DNA of 64,000 nt from Drosophila persimilis (Eukaryota > Arthropoda > Insecta > Diptera > Drosophilidae). The notes under the pieces are model-generated. The model saw only the letters and a program-made list of their open reading frames with translations. It was not told the origin of the DNA and ran no database searches. The position numbers and the translations under genes are program-made. Below are positions 10,974-25,700 of this stretch, piece after piece. The stretch spans positions 124,001 to 188,000 of the forward strand of contig NW_020825373.1 of NCBI RefSeq assembly GCF_003286085.1, written 5' to 3'. Positions within the stretch are counted from its first letter, which is position 1. Each line of letters opens with the position of its first letter.

Positions 10974-12124
10974 CTAGGAGCCCAATGGGGACATGCCGAT
11001 TTGCTGTGGTGTGTTTCCCAGCTCCAAGTTCTTGAGTAGCATTTGAAGCCACTGCTTCGTGGACTTATCGTCCTGCAGGCACAGCGCGAAAGTGCCATCG
11101 CGCAGCTGATCCGGCAAGCACTGTCCGAGAGCTTTGCGAGCGCTGTACAAAAATAGTCAGAGATTTGTTGCATTTCATATAGTGCCTTAATACATACCGG
11201 GTGTTGTCCGAGAGACGTAGGTAGCAACGCACCACGTGCTTCAACAGACGGGCACACGGCTCTTTTGCCAACTGGATCACCATTTTTCCCTGTAGTGGTA
11301 TATGGTATAAGGTACGGCTTGAGCATGTTTGCATCGATCGATGGAATGGATACTTACCAGGGTGATGGCCACATGCGAGAAGCGTTCATAGGTCTGACAG
11401 ATGTACGACAGGCCCGACTCGTCAAGCAGGATCTTTTGAATGATGAATGTGGCCACAGTCTTGCTTAGCTCCGAGCCGCTGTCCATAATGCTCAAGCAAA
11501 GTGGAACGATTTCCGTGGTCAGCAAGAACGTGATAACTTCCTGCTCATCGGTCTTGAAAGATAGGAAGACTTAGTTATGCATTATAGCGAATGGGTGGGG
11601 AAGGGACCAACCTTAACCAAGGCACCAATGACTCCCAAGCTGGTCAGACGCAAATATTCAAATGGTCTGGTTTTCGAAGTGGTCGACAGAAAGGGGTACA
11701 AGTATAGGGGAATCTGCGCCTGGAGGAAGGCTGTGCGTGTCTCCGGATGGGAGGCGACGCACTGCAGCAGGGCCAGGGCATTACAAACCCGGTTTGACTG
11801 ATGTGCTGTCAGCGTGGGCGGAGTTATAGACGGATATATGTTAACAATCTCCTGAAGCAGAGCACACGCGGTTCCAAAACTGTTCCACAACATGGGAGCC
11901 AGGTCGGTTTCACGCTTTTTGCTCAGCTCCAGGAGAGCGGTCTCGCGCGTGTCCGGATGCGCCAATTCGTTGATCCATTGGTACACCTAAATAAAGTAAA
12001 CCGTGGTAAAAATTCATTTGTATCCGTTGAAATTACTTCGCTTTAATGTTTAATGTTTAATTACCTTCTCTTGTTCACTTTGCTGTTGTTGAGGATTCAT
12101 GCAGGGACTCGGCTGCGCACTCAT
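10974..12124 (-). CDS. Rcd-1: Rcd-1 / CNOT9, CCR4-NOT subunit
   Basis: Armadillo-like subunit of the CCR4-NOT deadenylase complex (CNOT9/CAF40), which binds NOT1 and the W-motifs of silencing factors such as GW182. Five coding exons on the minus strand: 12065-12124, 11612-11986, 11358-11552, 11198-11289 and 10974-11142, all with GT/AG borders and consistent phase, giving 296 residues (human 299). Exon 1 supplies a short Gln-rich N-terminus; the conserved body begins [15 protein letters not shown] and ends [13 protein letters not shown]. The ATG is the only one in frame upstream of the conserved core. A DRE lies at 12364-12371, and a 5' UTR intron is suggested by GTAAGT on the minus strand near 12270. 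It is divergent from Sec61 gamma. Confidence 0.95.
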
Positions 12125-13176
12125 TTCAGTTTCTTTTTTCAATTTGCATGTTTAGATAAAATGATATAAATATGCATGTAAAAATGTATACTAATTATAT
12201 GTATGTATGCACGCATCTTGGAAAAAACATATCATTTAACGTTAGGAAACTGGAAAACTGGAAATTGGTTACTTACAACTCTCGATTGAATGAAAACGCT
12301 AGTAGCTTGATGCCTTAAAGAAAAACAAGAAAACGATTTCTGTGTGTTGGGTCAGAGTCCACCTATCGATACTATCGACTGCCAATGTCATCTTTAGATT
12401 TGTAAGTTATAATACATGAAGTTCAAAAGAAAAAAACCCAAATTCAAATCTAAATAACTAGTTAAGTAAGGTACTCTGTTTCAAGTGACGCCAATAGTAA
12501 GTGGTAGCGAAATTCTGGAACGAACATGAACTATCGGTGATATGTCAGTCATAGCCGCTGCATCTGCAATAAGTGGCAGCTCTATGTACCAAAGCAACTC
12601 TGGTGTTTGACGTTTTGACGTGGAACTGGCACGATTGTAGGCCGACACGACAACACGAAACGAAACCATTCATTCCAGTGAAAAATTTCAAGCAGTTTGC
12701 AGGTGCGTGCTTCTTGATTTTCAGTTTTTTTAATTAAAGCATACATTTAATGGAGAAACTTCTTCAAACAAAAGAGAATTCTTACGCCGCTAAATCGATA
12801 TGGCCTCAAGCACCTACCTTTTTTTGTTATGTTTTCGAGCTGAGCATTCTCACCTTTCTTACATGTCTACAAACACTCTTTACAGATAATTTAAAGAAAT
12901 TAAGTTTAAATCATAATATTAGTGAGCATTTTGAATTGAACTCTTTAGTCTAAGGACCTTTGCATCCGATTCCAACTCAATTGGAAGGTCCAAGCAGAAA
13001 CAGCAACAAGATTTCACCTGAGATGTTGTCGTCATCTGCCACGTCGCCAACGTCACTGTTGTTGGCGTCGACGCCGACGCCGACTTCGTATTTTGATTCG
13101 TGTGAAAGTGTAAGAATTTCATTAATTTTGAATTTACCCTCGTTTCAGTTTCAGTTTCTATAAAATTTAAAAAGAC
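12125..13176. other. Divergent promoter/leader interval Rcd-1 / Sec61 gamma
   Basis: No coding gene is supported. It holds the Rcd-1 5' leader and DRE on the left. On the right is the Sec61 gamma leader, whose last intron probably ends at the CGTTTCAG about 30 bp upstream of the Sec61 gamma ATG. Confidence 0.45.
12364..12371. promoter_or_regulatory. DRE (TATCGATA) between Rcd-1 and Sec61 gamma
   Basis: Perfect DREF element 240 bp upstream of the Rcd-1 ATG, followed by a second partial CTATCGA. It lies in the 1-kb divergent interval and could serve both genes, but is closer to Rcd-1. Confidence 0.5.
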
Positions 13177-13383
13177 ATGGACAAAGTTGTTAAGTTCGCT
13201 GAGCCAGGGCGCGCTTTCGCCAAGGACTCGATCCGTCTCGTGAAACGCTGCACCAAGCCCGACCGCAAGGAGTTCCAGAAGATCGCCATCGCCACCGCAA
13301 TTGGCTTCTGCATCATGGGCTTCATTGGCTTTTTCGTCAAGCTGATACACATCCCCATCAACAACATTATTGTGGGATCGTAA
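13177..13383 (+). CDS. Sec61gamma: Protein transport protein Sec61 subunit gamma
   Basis: Complete 68-residue tail-anchored subunit of the Sec61 translocon in the ER membrane. The sequence begins [14 protein letters not shown], shows the family core [14 protein letters not shown], and has one membrane span at about residues 38-60 ([17 protein letters not shown]), ending NNIIVGS; the length is exactly that of the family. The coding part is one exon. AATAAA at 13655-13660 is a good polyadenylation signal. The next gene downstream on the same strand encodes the SRP receptor, which hands ribosomes to this translocon. The neighbourhood is probably chance, as fly genes are not in operons. Confidence 0.97.
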   Translation: MDKVVKFAEPGRAFAKDSIRLVKRCTKPDRKEFQKIAIATAIGFCIMGFIGFFVKLIHIPINNIIVGS

Positions 13384-13991
13384 ATGGAGCAGATTGCGAG
13401 GGGCCAGAACAATAACAATCATCAAAATCAGCATACATCAAATAGATTTTTTTTCGATATATACAAAAACTTATGTGCATTCAGCGAATGTCTTTTCTGA
13501 TTTCCCCTTTTCATATATGCGAAAGCGTATTGAAAGGGTTTAAAATTTCATTCATGTTTCTATATTTAAAGGAATGATCGATCGCGTTAGCAATAAGAAC
13601 CAATTGTAAAAAGAAATGGGTGAAATTTTTTCACCCAAAGCGTGCCCTTTCATTAATAAATGCGAGACACATTTTCCACTAATTCTATGATTCGTCGCGT
13701 CTTTCTTTTTACCCTGTAACGTGGAATGGCTCTAATATAGCGAATGATGGCAGAATAATTTATCGTTGTGTATCATGCTATCAGTTAATGAATGGTCGAT
13801 AAGAAAACTGAACCTAGAACGTGGAAACATTTCTGATATACCCTGTACCGGCGCTGCCAGACTGAATATAAAAACATAAACAAACATTTTGACGTTGCCA
13901 CCCGATGCACATCCGAGCAGTAGGGCAAGTGACGTGGAATGCTCGAACGAAGAAGTTTCGTATGATTGTATAGCAGGATTTGGTAGCTAAA
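13384..13991 (+). other. Sec61 gamma 3' UTR and SRP-receptor upstream region
   Basis: Contains the Sec61 gamma 3' UTR with AATAAA at 13655-13660, then a promoter zone. GGCGCTGCCAGACTGAA near 13851 resembles a short GC-rich element also seen, in opposite orientation, near the RpS19a promoter (GGCAGCGCTGTCAGAAC near 61422). Confidence 0.4.
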
Positions 13992-16633
13992 ATGTTAGAT
14001 TTTGTAGTGATATTCACGAAAGGCGGCGTGGTACTTTGGAACTCGCAAACCTCTGGAATCAACTTCTCGTCATGCATAAACAGCCTAATACGTGGCGTGA
14101 TATTGGAGGTAAGCACTGTTTTTGTTGTAGCTGCTGTGCTCATGCATATTGATGATTGATGTTGTTCGTTGGCAGGACCGGAATACAGAGTCCAAATACT
14201 TTGAGGAGGACCACCTGGCGGTGCAGTTTAAGCTGGACAATGAGCTGGATCTGGTGTACGCGGCTGTCTTCCAGAAGGTTATTAAGCTCAATTACTTGGA
14301 CGCCTTTCTGGCCGACATGCAGTTCGCCTTTAAGGAAAAGTTCGGCAGTATACCGGCCCTGGAGCGCCTAGGCAGTGAATACGATTTCGATGGCGAATTC
14401 CGCAGCGTGCTCTCTGCGGCCGAAGAAGCATCCTCGAAACAGGTCAAGGCCCCCAAGGCCATGCGCTCTTACAATGAGTCGCAGAAATCGAAGAAAACCG
14501 TCGCATCCATGATTCAGGATGACAAAAAGCCCGTCGAGAAACGTGTCAATATACAGGAGAGTCCGACGCAGCCCAAATCGCAGCCCTCATCACCGCCACT
14601 CACAAAACAGGACATTATACAGGAAAACCGTCGAAAGTTGCGCGAGAAGCTTACGCCCACCAAGAAGGCGGCCGATACCAAGTCTGCTGCCAAGCAGGGT
14701 GCCTCAGAGAAAACCGGAAAGAAGCCCAGAGTATGGGACCTTGGCGGCAACTCGAAAGATGCCGTCCTTCTCGATCGCTCCAAGGATTCCCCCGAGGATG
14801 TTCAGTACCAGAGTATCAGCAACGAGGTGAGCAAACACTACGATCGGTGGAGGATAAGAAAAAGAAAGAGATGGAGAGTTTTGCGGGGCAAGGGGACACA
14901 ACTTGTCGTCCGATCAATCGCAACGAGAGCAAATATTATTATTTAGATCCTTGGATTCTTTATGATCTTTAAAGTTTTAACAACAACATACAACGCCACA
15001 ACGTGGCAACAATTCGAGACACACGTGTTTCAGTGTGATCTATGAGATCTTGGCTATATCGACTCGGTTATTACAATAACCTAGGACATGGGGGCCATGG
15101 GGACAACACATCGTTTACCGCGAACTAGTGATATGGGTACCCATCGAATGGGTAGTGAAATGGGTGCCGACCTAGATTGCTGGGAGGCTGCTACACGGAT
15201 ATGCATACCATTCGCTTGTGTACAAGCGATACATTTGTCTATTGCAAGCGAGAAAAATTGTCTCGCACAACGCTTGCTGCCAGTATCTCTTGCGACTTTC
15301 GTAACCGAAACATTTCCTGCAACAAACATATGAGTACGAGTATTTCTATCTCATTTGTTTCGATTGCGAGAGTTTTGTTCGGTTAAATCTTGCATGGGAT
15401 ATCTTTAGTGAGACTTTTTTGAGCGAGACTCTCGCAAAAGGGACGATTGTTGGGGGTGTGCGACTCATTCACGTTTGTGTAATCCATAATCAAAAAATGT
15501 ATAACTATAACTAATCATGATCTTTATTTGGGCAGCTGGTGGGCACCATGCAGGGCGTCATCCCTGACCTGGATGTGGAGAGCGAGGATGATGTGGACAG
15601 TGGGGAGGCGTCTAGCGAGGAAGACAATGTGAGCAGCCAATCACCTGCACTGAAGAAGAACAAGCGCGGAGGCGGTTTGGTGTCCTATTTTAGGGGAATT
15701 GTTGGGGGCAAGATCATGTCGATGGCCGACCTGCAACCGGCGCTGGAGAAGATGCGCGATCATTTGATATCGAAAAATGTTGCCTCGGAGATAGCGGTCA
15801 AGCTGTGCGACTCGGTGGCCACCAGCCTCGAGGGCAAGCAGGTGGGAACCTTCGACAGCGTTGCCAGCTTGGTGAAGGAGGCACTGACTCAGTCGCTGGT
15901 CCGCATTCTGTCGCCCAAGCGGCGCATCGACATCATACGCGATGCCCTGGAGTCCAAGCGCAGCGGCAAACCGTACACGATCATCTTCTGCGGGGTGAAC
16001 GGTGTGGGCAAGTCGACGAATCTAGCCAAGATCTGCTTCTGGCTGATCGAGAACGACTTTAACGTGCTGATTGCGGCCTGCGACACCTTCCGCGCCGGAG
16101 CCGTCGAGCAACTGCGCACCCACACACGCCATCTGAATGCCCTGCATCCGCCGGCCAACCACAACAACCGCACCATGGTCCAGCTCTACGAGAAGGGCTA
16201 CGGCAAGGACGCCGCCGGCATTGCTATGGAGGCGATCAAGTTTGCGCACGAGACAAAGGTGGACGTTGTCTTGGTGGACACCGCTGGCCGCATGCAGGAC
16301 AACGAGCCACTCATGCGCTCCCTCTCCAAGCTGATCAAGGTGAACAATCCCGATCTGGTGCTCTTCGTGGGCGAGGCTCTCGTCGGTAACGAAGCTGTCG
16401 ATCAGCTGGTCAAGTTCAACCAGTCCCTCGCCGACTACTCCTCCAACGAAAATCCACACATCATCGACGGCATTGTCCTCACCAAATTCGACACCATCGA
16501 CGACAAAGTGGGCGCCGCCATCTCCATGACCTACATTACTGGCCAGCCCATCGTCTTTGTGGGCACGGGCCAGACTTATGCGGACCTCAAAGCCATCAAT
16601 GTGAATGCCGTCGTCAACTCGCTTATGAAGTAA
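13992..16633 (+). CDS. SrpRalpha: Signal recognition particle receptor subunit alpha
   Basis: GTPase of the ER-bound SRP receptor (FtsY family) that docks ribosome-SRP complexes. Three exons: 13992-14108, 14176-14826 and 15536-16633, all phase 0, giving 621 residues (human 638). Residues 1 to about 140 form the SRX domain that binds the beta subunit (begins MLDFVVIFTKGGVVLW). A basic, charged linker follows. The NG GTPase domain runs from about 300 to the end, with G1 GVNGVGKST near 409, DTFRAGAVEQL, G3 DTAGRMQD and G4 TKFDTIDDK. The coding end is TLK-free, ending in NSLMK. AATAAA at 16787-16792 is the likely polyadenylation site. Intron 2 (709 bp) is unusually large for this gene and rich in inverted repeats. 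The gene was called Gtp-bp in D. melanogaster. Confidence 0.96.
14827..15535 (+). other. SRP receptor intron 2 with inverted-repeat-rich insert
   Basis: This 709-bp intron (GTGAGC to GGCAG) contains many short palindromes: ATGGGTACCCAT (15133-15144), CGCTTGT/ACAAGCG (15213-15228) and GCGAGA-C-TCTCGC (15423-15435). It also repeats the words GCGAGA and TCTCGC several times. No open frame of interest is present. It may be a decayed transposon insertion, but I could not name one. Confidence 0.4.
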
Positions 16634-16982
16634 TGAATGAACGAATGAAGCCGCATCGCATCCATATCCATGTGAAGCAATCTAGACAGATCTGCGCTGC
16701 CTAGATGCTAACCTACTTTACATATAGCTCTGCTCTGCTTGATTATTGTTTATCTTATTCCATTTCCCATTTGTTTGAACAATTAAAATAAAATTCCCTT
16801 TCCCTTTGTCTGTTGTGAAAATATGTCGGACTTTTTCCGGGAATGGTCTGGCCCCCAGATACGAGACTACAGAAGGCTGAAAAATTGAAGCGAAATGCTG
16901 TTTATTTTATTACTGATACAACTTTAGGGACAGGGTTGGTATGAAGGGTAAGGGAAGATATTGGGGGCCTATTAACTTAAAT
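16634..16982. terminator. Convergent 3' ends of SRP receptor and Rpt3
   Basis: Plus-strand AATAAA at 16787-16792 serves the SRP receptor, and minus-strand AATAAA at 16901-16906 (TTTATT on the plus strand) serves Rpt3. The two signals are about 110 bp apart, so the mature 3' UTRs may nearly abut or overlap. Confidence 0.6.
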
Positions 16983-18355
<1,373 letters not shown>

Positions 18356-18461
18356 ATCTGTTCAGTTCGTAGCTATTTTTTATTAACAAATTCGGCCCGA
18401 GACGAGAAAATGACTCGTCAAAAACAAGCCCAAGAGTTCAACTTTATGGCAACACCGAGGC

Positions 18462-18521
18462 TATCGATAGTCATCATCACAGTAGATCAACAAACTATTG
18501 AATAGTAATTAACTATCGATA
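18462..18521. promoter_or_regulatory. Paired DREs upstream of Rpt3
   Basis: Two perfect TATCGATA sites (18462-18469 and 18514-18521) 52 bp apart, just upstream of the Rpt3 start codon. This is a typical DREF-driven housekeeping promoter; a further near match (TATCGATATC) is at about 18660. Confidence 0.65.
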
Positions 18522-19742
18522 GTCTAACAACAAAACCATCTATGCATCTACAGAATCAATTAGTAAATGAATGATGAATTTTTAAAAAACTTTATTCGAC
18601 AGCCATTTAATCTACAGCATTATCCAGTTGCAAGAAGCTGCGTTTTATATTTGAAGAGTATCGATATCTCGATGATTTCAGCTGAATCTGGATATGGGAA
18701 AGTGTGGACACACTGCTAACCCGACCATTTTGACGCGATTTCGGAGCCCCACTCTTCTCATAAGAAAAACACATTTAACTCGACAGTATACAAAATCTGA
18801 TATGTGTGCGTGAACAATATATAAATATGAGTTAAATAGTTAAAATCAAATTAGTGGATAACAAGTGCACGCACCCATTAATGGGATAGCGTTAAATAAT
18901 AATAAATGGATAAAAATGCTACCTGCAGCCGCCGCTGCTTCTTGTGCAAGAGAGAAAAATCGTTCTTGTTCACCACTGCCACACTCCTCAGTGACAGTAT
19001 CGTCGTCCTGCTGCCATCGCCATCGCCGCCGTCGTCGTCTGCTTCCCCTGCCCCTGTCCGTTCCTTTGCTCTACGCACGCATCGATTTGGGCTGAACGTT
19101 AGATACCTCCTAACGCAGTTGTTAGGGTGGAAAAAAATAATAAGTACATAATAAATAAAACAAATGCAATGCTGTGCGATTCTTTATTTGAGAAAATACT
19201 AAAATACAATATCCGGTCCAAGTGGGCTGGCCGCCACACGGAGGGAAACGAAGAATTAAAGTGCAATACCACAGGGGCATGGACAAATAAAACGGAATCA
19301 AACGAGCCCCAATCGAAACAAACAAATTGAAACAGAAGGCGGCACATGCAGTCGTTTCTAAATCATTAACGTGAACGGGTAAACACAACAAAATAAAACA
19401 TAATCAAATATTTATTGGACATATTTGGATATATATATATGTGTGTGTGTGTGTGTAGGTTCATATTTCACCCATGACTGTGTGCTGCTCAAGCACTCTT
19501 TTAGAGTTGTTTCTGAGTGGAATATATGTGCGTGTATATGCACGTGTGCATGTGTGTGTGTGCGTGTGTAGTTTTTGTTTTTCCACATTTTGCCTCTGTC
19601 TCTGCTTCTTCTCATAATTGCGGTTTATTTGTCAACAAAAAAAATAAGAACTAAAAAAAATTATCAAAAATTGCATTTGCTCCTTTTCCAGAAATATAAA
19701 TATAAATTTGTGCAACGAAACGGTTAATCAAGTGGCTTCCCC
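18522..19742 (+). other. Upstream region and probable leader of the zinc-finger gene
   Basis: No coding gene is supported. The interval has AT-rich sequence, a (AT)n(GT)n microsatellite at about 19430-19458, and a second GT-rich stretch at about 19530-19570. The leader of the zinc-finger gene probably starts here. Open frames at 18865-19151 read through low-complexity sequence and were not accepted. Confidence 0.4.
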
Positions 19743-22700
19743 ATGAAGACTATGTCGCGCTTCGGCCTGCGCCGGGGCTTCAAGCTGTCCGAGGAGCAGG
19801 TCAATGGCAAGAATCCAATTGGACCAATAGCGGCGATCAGACCGTCGCCAGCTGGTCCATCCGGACGGAAGAAACGGCAGCTGAGGCACGAACAAGACGA
19901 CGACGATGAGGAGCAGCAACAGCCACTGCCACTCCCACACCCACACCCACACCCACACCAACTCCCACTGACACTGGAAGAGGAACAGGAACAGGAACAG
20001 AGAGAGGGACAGGGGTCAAGTGCTCAGCAACAGCCATCACTGATCTGCAGATTACCCCTGGAGCGTCTGCCCCGACTGGTGGAGAAGCTCAAGATTCTCA
20101 TAGAGGACCGGCCGCGGGAAAGAGACCTTGACCTTGATTCTGGCCCGGGGTCCGGCCAAAAGAAAGTCTTGTGTTTGTACTGTGATAGAAAGTTCGCCTC
20201 TGGCAAGCTGCAGGGCAAGCATGTGGACAAGTTCCACACGGAGCGGCAGGAGAGGCGCTGCAGCGGTCGCTCCACCAGCAGCTCCGGAAGCTCGCATCCA
20301 ACCGGAGGATTTCCCGGCTGCCAACACTGCTCCGGCAGCAGGAAGCACTCGATGCTGCCACAGATATGTCTGCCCGTCAAGCATCTGGATCAGCTGTTCC
20401 TCCACCTCATCCAGATGCATGCGGACAAGTACTTTGGCTGCCAGCCGTGCCGACTGCGCTTTCAGGATGCCGACCAGCTCACCGGCCACCGGCGACAGCA
20501 CCACCACCTGGAGGAGCCGCCATCGCCAAAGCCCGGACTGATGGGAGCCGACGAGCCGGTGCTCTTTCGCCTTGGTCTCACCCAGAACCGCTTGCCCAGT
20601 CACCGGAACCGGCAGCGGCGGGCAGGTGACGACGAGCAGCCGCCCCTGGCCATGCCCCACAAGTCAAGGAGCAGCAGCCGGGCGGCAGCCCAGCGACAGC
20701 ACCAGCAGCAGCAGCACATGCCGGCGACCGCCATTCAGCCCATGGGTCAAGGCCATAGCCATGGGCAATCCCATCTGGACGCAGCTCCAGACGCTGTCTT
20801 CCGGCAGCCCAGCTCCTCGGCCTGCGTCGCGGTCAGCTCCAGCTCCAGCGGCAGCGCCAACTCGCATGTGTTTGATGAGAACTTCTACAAGGATGTCATC
20901 CTGAATGTCCAACAGAATCTGCAGAACTATCTCGATGGACGGCTCCACACCTCCCCCATAGCGTCAGTATCAGCATCAGCATCAAGTGGCGCCTCTGGCT
21001 GTGGCTCTGGCTCCATGACCACATCCACATCCCAATCCACAGCCACAGCCACATTCACATCCGACCTGGTTATGCTGCATGGTTCTAGTCAAACGAGCCA
21101 CGCCAGTGCCTACCCGACCCTGCTGACATCGGAACAGTTCGGCTCGACGGCGGAGCTGCTGCCGCCGGCAAAGTTCCGGCGACGGCCCCACACGAAGCAC
21201 AGCTGGAAGTGGAAGTGGGACTATGTAAAGAAGTTTACGATCATCAACGAGGGCGGGCGGCTGGTGAAGAAGCTGAAGCAGCCCACGTTCCTTGGCCTGC
21301 GCGATCTCTCGAAGCTGGACATGTGGACGCAGCTCACGATGCGCCAGAAGCACGATGTCTCTCTCGCCATCGCCCGCAGCTGCAATGGCGGTGGGGGGGC
21401 GGACGGGTGTGGGGACAGGGATAGGGACCGTAATCACAGGCAACTGGAGCAGCAGCGTCTGCTCGAGCAGCTCAATCTCATACTGGACCACCGTCTGCTG
21501 CCGCACATCATCCTCGAGCAGAACGAGCAGGCGGTGATTAAGTGCGAGAGCGAGGAGGACCCCAACCTGGCGGACTACGGATGTGTCCAGGGGACGATCC
21601 AGGAGGATCTACTGGCCCAGAATTTCGCCGACGAGAGTTTTCTCTCTCTGCTGCAGCTCCAGCCGCGGCAGGGGACCAGCCCCGAAAGGATCATGATCAG
21701 GGACCGAGAACGGGACCGGGACCGGGACCGAGAACGGGAGCAGGACCAGGACCAGGACCAGGACAAAAAGATGACATTTTCTTCGCTGGTGCTGAGCGGA
21801 GAGTGGGCGCGACCGCGCCTCTATCTGTGCATTTGCTGCGGGGCCAAGTTCGACCAGCGAAAATCGCTGGAGGAGCACAAGACGTTCCGTCACTCGCACA
21901 TATATGCCACGCACTACGAGGTGGTGGGCAGGGAGCTGCTGGCGGGGAACCTGCTGCGCCACCTCTTCATACCCAAGCGGGCACTGGGCCGGTTCGCGGC
22001 GGAGAGCAACTGCGTTCGCTGGCCGCAGCACAAGCAGGAGGAGCGCGTGCAGCCCGAGGAGGAGACCACCTCCTCGTCCACCTCATCCAGATCATCGTTC
22101 GAGGCTTCCACACCGACGCCGACGCCCACGCCCACGCCCATGTCCAATCTGGAACACCAGCAGCCGTCGCCCGCTTCCGGGACAGGGACGACCTCCTCGT
22201 CGTCCTGTTCGCCGAGCTCGTCCTCCAACTCCAACTCAAACTCCCACTCCACCTCTCACTCCCATTCCCATTCGCATTCTACCTCCACTTGCACGGCCGC
22301 CACGTCGTCCTCTTCGGCTCCGCTGAGCTGCACGAAGTGCGGACGAAAGTGCAGCGGCCTTATGGATCTCTACCGCCACATGCTGGACTGCTCCGGCGAC
22401 TACATCTGGTCGCTGGCCAAGAAGCGGAAATACCGCTACTACTGCGGCACCAAGAAGCGTCGCCCCTGCTCCAAGAGGCCGCTCAAACAGTTTTCCAGCC
22501 GGAAGAAGGAAAAGCTCGAGGACTCCCTGGAGGGCGACGCCGAGGGAGAGGCAGAGGCGGAGGCCGAAAACGAGGACGATGGCGATGGCGAGGCGGAAGG
22601 CGAGGGCGAGTGCGAGGAGAGCGGCTCCAATTCGTCGAAGATGAAGAACTCCCCCCGCCAGAGACCCAGCGATGGTAAGTTTCTAGCAGTTCCATGCAGC

Positions 22701-25700
22701 ACTGTCCCCGAAATTGATTCAACTTTCCGCTTTCTTATCCTCCCCCCCTTCTTGCAGCCGAGTCCATACGGAAAATGCTGGAGAACTTGCCCCCCAAGCG
22801 CGTCTGCAAGAAGATCTTCCCTGTGGACAACAAGGCCAAGCGCAAGTCGAAGAACAAGTCCAAGTCCATGTCCAAGTCGAAGTCCATGTCCAAGTCGAAG
22901 TCCATGTCCAAGTCCAAGTCCAAGTCCATGTCGAAGCAGCAGAGGAGCACAAAGAAGATATACAATCAGCATCTGCTACGCAACACCCGGTCCTCGGTGG
23001 TGGCCGCCGCCTCCGCTGCCGCCGTGGCAGCATCGCAACAGAAGCGATGCCGCCGCAAGCAGAAACAACAGCAACAGCAACAGCAACTGCAGAAGAAGCA
23101 GCAGCAACAAAAGTCAAAATTGGCCGCAGGAGGAGCCAAATCCCCCACTCCATTGTCAGCCATTGAGTCAGAGTCACAGCCGAAGCCACGGTCACAGTCA
23201 CAGTCACAGCCGGAGGTAAAGCCCCCAGCCACATTCACTGCCAATTCAAGACCTCTCGTTGATGCCAAGCCAGCGCTGGCGCTCCTTCAAGTTGCGAATC
23301 CCGATAAAGTGCCTCCACCGCCCACTCCATCCGGCCAGGAGTTGGAGCTTGAGCTGGATCTGGAGCCATGCACAAGGCACGAGGCTCGCGAGGCTGCCTC
23401 GCCCACGCCCAGCAAGCAGCTGATGCCCACGCCGCCGACCACGCCTGCTCCGGCCATCAAGTCCTCGCCAGTGGCGCCGCGACTCTCCTCCGCCAGCAGC
23501 CGGCAGCCCAGCTCAAATGTGGGGGTGAAGCGCAGCAAGAGGATTAGCGACTGCATCGCCATGCTCACGGGGAAGCTCGAGGAAAAGATGAAGACTGAGC
23601 AGGTGCCGCTGCCGCCACCGCCACCGCCAAGGCCAGCGCCGCCGCCACCGCCGGCGCCCGAGAAAGAGGAGGAGAAAGACTGCAAGACGCTGCCCCCAAA
23701 AGCTGTTGCAGAGAAGGAGCTGCCGGAGGCCAAAACGCCCAAGCGGAAGGCCATGTCGCGGCGCATCATCAAAGTGGATGCCACACTGGGGCCCAGGCAC
23801 GAGGCAGAGCAAGCCGAGCCGCTGGAGAAGCCGCAGGAGAAGCCTCTGGCTGCGGCAGAGCCAGTGCCAGTGCCAGTTCCCGCTGCCGTATCTCCGCCAG
23901 AACTAGCGCCAGTTGTGGCTGTTGCAGCTCCTGCACCTGCTCCTGCTCCTGCTCCTGTTCCTGTTCCTGTTCCTGTTGCTCTTCCCATTCCTGCTCCCTC
24001 TGTGGTTCTTGCAGTACCCATGGCTGCCGTGCCCCCTGCAGTTCCCACGTTTGGTGGCATTCCGCGGCGAACCCCCACCAAGGCAGCAAGCAAGCAATTG
24101 GCAGTCCCCCCGACGCCCCCCTCGCCGACGGTAGCTGCCCTCAAGCTGTATCCAGCAGAACAGCAACCACAGCCACAGCCATTGACCCCACCGGTGCCCT
24201 TGCCCGTGCCCGTGCCCGTGCCCCATGCCACTGGGCCCATGCCTCTGGGACTGCAGGGGATGGGTGCTCCGTCGGGATCCGTTCATGGCAACATGAATCT
24301 GGTGGCGAAACTGCCGTTGTATCTGCCGCCTGCCCAGCTCCATCCACACGCAAATTCAAATCCAAATCCGAATCCGAATACGAACGTCAATCCCATCATG
24401 TACGTGGTGGAGCCGCAGCCGCTGAACCTGACCAGCCAGCGCGGATGCCTCCAGAAGCCAATGCTGCCGAGCACCGAACGCGGCGACGGCTGCCACACGG
24501 GACTGCACCATCGCTCGAGTGGAATGCCCGCCCGGCGTCAGACTATTTGCGGCTTCGAGGCACGCAACGTTCTGGCTCTGGAGATGGACATGGACAAGCC
24601 GCTCGACTTGTCCCAGAAGTCGGCGAGGAAATCTTCACCAGCGCCGGTTGCGGCTCCAATGCGGGTGCCCCAGGAGATGGCGATGCCCATGCCGCTGCCG
24701 ATGCCGATGCCCATGCAGATTCCGATGCCTCTGCCGATGCCGATGCCTCTGCCGCTGCCCCTGGTAACAGCTCCTGCCGGACCAGCTGCTCCCCCACTGC
24801 AAGCTCTTCCAGGGCCCGTTCCAGCTCCAGTTCCAGTTCCTCTTCTCGGGCCAGCGGCTAGTGCAGCTCTCGGGCCGGTTTCACTGGCCTCGCACTACTA
24901 CTCGAACCTGGACCTGCTCAAGATACCCCAAGTGCGCAATCCTGGCACTGCCACTGCCACGGGGACTGGCACTGCCACGGGGACTGGCACTGGCACTGGG
25001 GCTTCCCCATCCAATGTGATCCTCGCTGGCGCTGCCACCATCCCCGTGCATCTGCCCAAAGCAACGGGCGGAAAGAAACGCTCGGTTGAGGCGTCGGGCG
25101 GCAAGAAGGAGTACGGCGGCAAGGGCCTGCCGAAGGGATGCCTGCGCATGGACGAGGTGGTCAACAATCACATTGACGACGCCATCAACTCGGTCATACT
25201 GGCGGTCCAAGCCAGTCTGCCCGACGACGACGACAAGGAGAGCGAAAAGGCGCCGCCACAAGTCCTTCATCCGACCAGGCCGGGCAACTACATCGTCGCC
25301 ACGGCTGCCGCCACAGCCGCCGTCACAGCCACCACCGCTGGCATGATATTTGCCCCGACCTCGATGGGGGAGAAGGGTCTGGCCAGCTTAGCCGGCGTTC
25401 CGACTGTTCCGGCTGTTCCTTCTCCCGCTCCACCCCAGACGGCAGCATCAGTGAAGACTCTTCTGACGCCAAAGAAGCGTTCAATGCGCTCCAAGACCAT
25501 CGACTGCCGTTCCGCTTCGCTCGCCCCGGAAGAGCCACCAGTGGAAGCACAGCTGCAGGGCGTCCAGTCCGTGCCGCCAGTCAATGGAGAGACCAAGACG
25601 GACGGACGTCTGCCTGCAGTTTACTCGAAAGTATCCGCACCCACGTCCCAGGCACCGGTGACGCTTGTGGAACCTCCTCCGCCTGTTGAATGCATAAAGG

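Noticed and set aside
13384..13501. In-frame open stretch after the Sec61 gamma stop
   Set aside because: The stop is TAA-A, a tight context. The 38 codons are AT-rich and uncoding-like, and Sec61 gamma is exactly 68 residues throughout animals.
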